Assembly: GCA_020186115.1 (NCBI GenBank)
Contig: WSYJ01000118.1
Location: 558,001 to 622,000 of the forward strand
Length of the DNA stretch: 64,000 nt
Direction of reading: 5' to 3'
Source: Histomonas meleagridis
Taxonomy: Eukaryota; Parabasalia; Tritrichomonadida; Dientamoebidae
A program made the position numbers and the translations under genes. The notes beneath the pieces are model-generated. The model saw only the letters and a program-made list of their open reading frames with translations. It was not told the origin of the DNA and did no database searches. Positions 59,580 to 64,000 of the stretch are shown piece after piece (within the stretch, counting starts at the first letter, position 1; each line of letters starts with the position of its first letter).

Positions 59580-61080
59580 TTATTTAGATCTTCTTTTTAT
59601 CTTTTTAAAAGTTTTTCCTTGAAGTAATTTAACTATTTCTCTATGACCTTTTTTTGATGCTAACCGAAGTGCTGTTTCAAACATTAAAAATAATTTCCAA
59701 ATATTATTTTGAAATATAAAATTATTAAAATAAATATAAAATAAAACAAGTGAATATCTTTAGCATTAATATCAATTCCTTCTTGTTCAAGAAGTAATTT
59801 AACTATTTCTGTATAACCATTTTTAGATGCTAATATAAGTGCTGTATTAAATAATTTATACAATTTTTGAATATTATTTTGATATGTCAAATTATTAATA
59901 TAAATTAAAAATAAGATGAATAAATATCTCTAGCATTAATATTCACATTATTTTGTTCTAAAATATATTTAACAAGTTCAATATTTCCAGATTGTACTGA
60001 AAAAATTAAAATATTTTTTGGGATGATATTTAATTTCATTAAATCCTTAATAAGGAAAATATTACCAAATTTAACTGATTCACAAAAAAATTTTTCATTA
60101 ATTTTCATTCCTTCATTTAATAAGAAAGAAAAAATCTCGAAATTACATAAAGCAATACATTTTATCCCTAATTTATATAAATCGTTTAAACTAGGAGTAT
60201 TATTTTGATAAAAATAATGAAATATTTGATTTTGATGAAATTTAATTGTATCGAAAAATCTTGAAAAAGAAATCTCATTATTTTCACATAGATGATAAAT
60301 TTCTATGTTTCCACCTGCAATTGCATATTTAATTGTTCTATTTGTTATAGAAGTATTTAACATTAGGAATCTAAAACATTTAATGGAACCAAAAAATGCA
60401 GCATAATCAATAAGTGAAACATTCCAATTATTAATGAATGAAAATCTTTCATATAGTGATGGTTCAATTTTTTGTTTAAAATTAAAATCTGTTTGTGATG
60501 ATAATTTTTGAAGTTCCTCTACATCATCTTCACGAATTACTTTTGCAATTTCTGATGGATTTACTCCTTCATGAATTAAATGTTTGTGTAATTCCCAATT
60601 GTTTGCACAAAGTTTTTGTTTATTATCAAAGAAATATTTCGTAAATTGAGTAAAATATTTACTCATCTTTTCAAATTGCATTTTTGTCATATAATGAACA
60701 AAATATGGACTTGATGTAGTTTTAAAAATAAAATCAGGTTGGATTAATTTCCTTTCAAGCATTTGGTTAAGAATGTAATTTGATTCACACGTATTAAAAA
60801 TAAGTAGAAATTGTTTAAACACTTCAAAAGTTTTTGGATTTTGATTAAGAATTTTTTCTTCAGTATTTTCAATTTCTTTTAAGTATTGAAAATAAAGATT
60901 AATTTCATTCTTCTTAGCAATAAAAGCAGAATAAATAAAATGACAAAGAATAGTGTTGAATGAGTATGTTAAATCCTTATCATAGTATTGCATTGACAAT
61001 TGCGTCATATGTTCAACATTACTTTCTTCTATATCGAAAACAATTTGGTATATATTTTGAAGAATTTTTGTTTCTTCCAT
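59580..61080 (-). CDS. DUF3447-ankyrin locus 4, two 83-nt spacers
   Basis: ATG 61080 opens an intact 384-residue stretch: N-terminal helices, LCANNWELHKHLIHEGVNP, FFGSIKCFRFLMLNTS, YAIAGGNIEIYHLCENN, and a first ankyrin repeat ending VNINARD. Spacer 1 is 59928-59846 (83 nt), then one 87-nt ankyrin block (59845-59759), then spacer 2 at 59758-59676 (83 nt), then a terminal block (59675-59580) ending GHREIVKLLQGKTFKKIKRR and a stop. No lesion is seen other than the spacers, so this is the simplest locus for deciding whether spacers are removed. Without removal, translation stops a few codons into spacer 1 at 59905. Function unknown. Confidence 0.8.
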
Positions 61081-61483
61081 GACAAAAATATGTTTTTCAA
61101 TAGTTTAAATTTTAGGGCACGATAGGGTTTATAGACTTATTTTAAATAGTTTACTTTCTCACTACCATGTTAAACTTTCGTAATATTTTTTATATCAAAT
61201 AAATTTTTGTGCATCTTATTTTTTCAAAAATAAGATTTTTTTTGCTGAACATAACTTTATCTAATGATACTATACTCAAATTACAAAAGCTTCTATGTGA
61301 TTAATGCTGGCATCTCCTAATTTATGAAGTTTAAGAGCGTTAACAAATCTTTTTTCAACATGTTTTGAAAATTAGGAATACTTTGAATTTAATTTCAACT
61401 AATATAAATAAACTTTACTTAGTCTCTAAAACCCAGGTTTGATAAACATATTTGGATGTTTAAAAAGTTTTAGTTCCCTATCA
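61081..61483. other. Divergent intergenic region
   Basis: No gene recognised. TATCAATG at 61480-61486 places an initiator-like TCA directly at the next start codon. Confidence 0.45.
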
Positions 61484-62044
61484 ATGTATCAACTAAAAAA
61501 ATGTAGAAAAATTTGCTTTCTCGGAGACAACTCAACAGGAAAAACATCTCTAATTTATACGGCTTATGAAGGAAGCCTACCAAAACGGTGTATTCCTAAT
61601 GTTTCTGATAACATTTTATTGGAAATAAAAATCAACGATTTTTTGCTTAATGTTCAGGTATGGGACACAAATTGCCAATGTGACAACGATAAATTTCGAC
61701 TGTTTTGCTATGTTCTGCAAACAGATATATTTATACTTTGCTTTTCAATAGCTGATAGACGTTCTTTTGAAAGAATTAAAATACAATGGCTCATGGAAAT
61801 CAAAAGTTTTGCGAAAAATTCAAAAATCCTTCTTATTGGTACAAAATCAGATTTACGAAAAAGCATGCCACCAGGGCAATGTATTTCGAATGAAGAGGCT
61901 TTATCTCTTGCAAGCGAAATTCACGCATTTGATTATGTTGAATGCTCATCCATTTTAAATGAAGGTGTGAAAGAAGCATTTACCAAAATCTATACAATGT
62001 TATACAGTATGGAAACAAAATCAAAAAAATGCAATGTTTCATAG
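61484..62044 (+). CDS. Rho-family small GTPase, atypical G3
   Basis: 186 residues from ATG 61484; the frame is open further up without an ATG. G1 is GDNSTGKTSLI. The switch I region PNVSDNI is Rho-like (cf. P.VFDNY). G3 reads WDTNCQCD, so Ala and Gly of WDTAGQED are Asn and Cys while the Gln is kept. G4 is GTKSDLRK and G5 ECSSILNEGV. Rho hallmarks QTDIFILCFSI and SFERIKIQWLMEI are clear. The C-terminus CNVS is a CaaX box. The replaced G3 Gly normally moves to sense the gamma-phosphate, so switching may be impaired. Rho proteins steer actin in amoeboid change and phagocytosis. Confidence 0.88.
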   Translation: MYQLKKCRKICFLGDNSTGKTSLIYTAYEGSLPKRCIPNVSDNILLEIKINDFLLNVQVWDTNCQCDNDKFRLFCYVLQTDIFILCFSIADRRSFERIKIQWLMEIKSFAKNSKILLIGTKSDLRKSMPPGQCISNEEALSLASEIHAFDYVECSSILNEGVKEAFTKIYTMLYSMETKSKKCNVS

Positions 62045-62368
62045 AAATAATAAGAGAACCAAATCTACTTTAATAAATTTGCAACCATCCAAAATTATCA
62101 ATGAAAGCTTCACAAAAATGTGCATAATGGAGTTGATTTAATCAACTGATTTTTTTGAGGTTGCTCATCGATTTAAATATTTTTATCGAAAAAAATTGTT
62201 AAATGATTTTTTCCCAAACCAAAATGTTCGCACAGTTTGAAAAATCAGTTTTTGAAAGTTATCGTTGTCTGGATACATTCAATTTTTTCATTGAACTATC
62301 GGCCTTATTATCGGAGACCATTGGATGCCACAAGTAAATCTCTCAAATTTGAATGTTGCAACAATTAA
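62045..62368. other. Intergenic
   Basis: No gene or clear motif recognised between the Rho-like gene and the secreted-protein gene. Confidence 0.4.
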
Positions 62369-64000
62369 ATGTTTTTTGCGCTCTATTGCTTGTTTGCGCA
62401 AGCAACCGATCAATTATTCTCATCTTTATATCCCACTGAACTTGGAATTTGTAGTGCTAATATTAATGGGACTGAATATAATTTCCAAGAAATGGGTAAT
62501 TTAAGAGGTGTTGATACTTTTCATCCTGATGGTGAACCTTATACATATTACATTAAAATGTGCAGTGAAATTGATCCAGAAAAAGATAACATTCCAGATT
62601 TTGATACCTCACTTAACACACATGATGTATTTATTGCACGATGTAATGATCAAACACATGCTTGTCAATCCCTCATTACTTCAAACTCATGGGATTGGAA
62701 ATTTGCAACATCCAAACATAATGATGGAGCAATATATTATGCACAAGGTGAACCATATCAAATTCCAGGCACTCAATATCATGCCACATTCGACATAGAA
62801 ATTGTTGTTAACTGTGACTCGACTATTGTTGATCCAAAAGTTGAAGCAATTTATGAATATAATAATGAAGACGTTTATAAAACATCACTTAAAATGACGA
62901 TTACCAATTCGTATGGATGTGGTAAATCAGTTAAACCACCCACACCAACGCCCACACCATATGCTCCAGATTGTTCATTTCGAGAACGTGATCATGTTAC
63001 TGGCTTAGGTCTTGACATCAACATTGTTGATCTTAATGTTGGTTCATTTGGTTCCCGAACCCCCATAAGTATTAATGGTGTTGGTGGTTATATATTATTT
63101 ATGCAACCATGTGAGCGTATGAAGTGTCCATTAGGATATCAATGTCCATCCCCAGATATGTACTCGTCTTCATGGCTCTGTAATGAAGCTGACTTACAAT
63201 GTGTTTCTTATGGTGTCAGTGAATCCACAGCATATATAAGCAAAGTTAGTGAAAATTTGGACGATGGAATTCAGGTCACATTAAACAACCTCCAAGAAAG
63301 GAAATCGACACAACTCAAACTCAAGTGTCAAAAGACATATCCACGTGGTCATATTAACTTTGGACATAATGCAACACTTGATGAAGAAGGCACATTAGTC
63401 GTTACAGGTTTCAGTGAAGAAATCTGTCCGAAGATTATCCCTGAACCACAACCTAAACCAGAAGGAATGTGCTCATTTAACAGCACTGTTGGCAAACAAC
63501 AAATGCTAATTAATATAGAAAATTATAACAAAGGTGATAACATTGGATGGACATCTGAAGTTGACATGTATGGAATTTTAGGCACACCCAAAGGTTTATT
63601 AATGTATGAGCCATGTAACAATATCTATTGTCCTGATAATTCTTATTGTAATGGTGATGAAGATGCAACAGTTTTCATCTGTACAAATGTCACAAACGAA
63701 ATCGAAAAAGAATGTATAGCATATGGGTTATTCCATAAGAACATCAATATCAAGCTCAAAGACGCACAAGACCCGAGCAAAGGAATAAAAGTCAACTACT
63801 TTGGCGACTTGGATAAGCTGGTGACCGTTAACTGGCATTGTGACAAAACGCTGGAGAAGAATCAGTTAAAACTGCCAAACAATATCACAATAATTGACTC
63901 GAAGACGATAGAGTTTGATGTGTATTCATTTGATGCGTGCGCTACTGGCGAACCTACTCCTGCACCTAAGCCATGGTATCCACCTAAGCCTGTTAAGCCT
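62369..64000 (+). CDS. Secreted/type I protein with MRH-like Cys-rich repeats, 3' end beyond window
   Basis: ATG 62369, frame open to the right edge (544 codons). A signal peptide (MFFALYCLFAQA) is followed by a domain whose pattern fits mannose-6-phosphate-receptor homology: ICSANINGTEYNFQEMG, YYIKMCSEIDP, IYYAQGEPYQIPG, IEIVVNCDSTIVDP and NSYGCG. After a Pro-Thr linker (PPTPTPTPYAP) come two mutually similar Cys-rich repeats (CSF... PC...CP...C...YG...C), separated and followed by more Pro-rich linkers (PEPQPKPEG, PAPKPWYPPKPVKP). It is probably a lysosomal sorting receptor or surface lectin-like protein; the membrane anchor would lie beyond 64000. Base composition is less AT-rich than its surroundings. 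Confidence 0.65.
   Translation, partial: MFFALYCLFAQATDQLFSSLYPTELGICSANINGTEYNFQEMGNLRGVDTFHPDGEPYTYYIKMCSEIDPEKDNIPDFDTSLNTHDVFIARCNDQTHACQSLITSNSWDWKFATSKHNDGAIYYAQGEPYQIPGTQYHATFDIEIVVNCDSTIVDPKVEAIYEYNNEDVYKTSLKMTITNSYGCGKSVKPPTPTPTPYAPDCSFRERDHVTGLGLDINIVDLNVGSFGSRTPISINGVGGYILFMQPCERMKCPLGYQCPSPDMYSSSWLCNEADLQCVSYGVSESTAYISKVSENLDDGIQVTLNNLQERKSTQLKLKCQKTYPRGHINFGHNATLDEEGTLVVTGFSEEICPKIIPEPQPKPEGMCSFNSTVGKQQMLINIENYNKGDNIGWTSEVDMYGILGTPKGLLMYEPCNNIYCPDNSYCNGDEDATVFICTNVTNEIEKECIAYGLFHKNINIKLKDAQDPSKGIKVNYFGDLDKLVTVNWHCDKTLEKNQLKLPNNITIIDSKTIEFDVYSFDACATGEPTPAPKPWYPPKPVKP

Noticed and set aside
59676-59928. Canonical GT-AG introns in locus 4
   Set aside because: Neither spacer has GT at a shared 5' position with AG at a frame-restoring 3' position, and AG before ACAGCA is not conserved between copies; hence reported as non-canonical spacers.

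Overview
The window looks like nuclear DNA of a trichomonad (Parabasalia), probably a Tritrichomonas-like species. It is very AT-rich, and most genes are single long ORFs with very short 5' leaders. Short promoter motifs resemble those of Trichomonas vaginalis: TCA-type initiators and AACGGTT/AACCGTT Myb/M3-like boxes a few tens of bases before ATGs. The gene content also fits: DUF3447-ankyrin proteins, many small GTPases with their regulators, an initiator-binding (IBD) type protein, a small R2R3 Myb, flagellar/basal-body genes and decayed surface-protein genes. Species assignment is inference. No rRNA, tRNA or CRISPR was found.

Layout. 1-9028 (-): dynein heavy chain, cut by the left edge. 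9311-9718 (-): small COPI-associated-type membrane protein. 10126-11619 (+): RasGEF. 12290-15682 (-): four-GAF phosphodiesterase-like protein with a damaged metal site. 15777-17922: a decayed GTPase copy, its intact atypical paralogue and a Rab. 18443-18877 (-): HMG box. 20365-23105 (+): beta-barrel candidate, a small protein and a TBC RabGAP. 23222-39808: accessory block with three DUF3447-ankyrin loci (-) and relics of a surface protein, an MFSD5-like transporter, a BEACH protein, a GAF domain and a DDE transposase, plus an IBD-type gene and a small hypothetical gene. 40163-54012: NTPDase, coiled-coil protein, HAD phosphatase, ubiquitin-like protein, SAPS-like protein, Myb, four-TM protein, an uninterrupted DUF3447 gene and a large unknown protein. 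55116-64000: surface-protein tail relic, broken unknown gene, Asn/Lys-rich protein, HYLS1, a fourth DUF3447-ankyrin locus, Rho-like GTPase, and a secreted MRH-like repeat protein cut by the right edge.

Functional themes are flagellum and basal body (dynein, HYLS1), GTPase signalling and traffic (RasGEF, Rab, TBC, Rho-like, atypical GTPases), nucleotide and phosphate metabolism at membranes, and trichomonad-type transcription (IBD protein, Myb, HMG).

The most unusual signal is in the ankyrin loci. Four separate DUF3447 genes are broken at the junction after the first ankyrin repeat, and at most later junctions, by an AT-rich spacer. Six spacers were measured base by base: five are 83 nt and one is 84 nt. 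The spacer shifts the frame, lacks consistent GT-AG ends, and gives an exact 170-bp unit period in the best array. Several enzymes in the window also look like pseudoenzymes: dynein AAA1, the PDE domain and the G3/G4 motifs of three GTPases.
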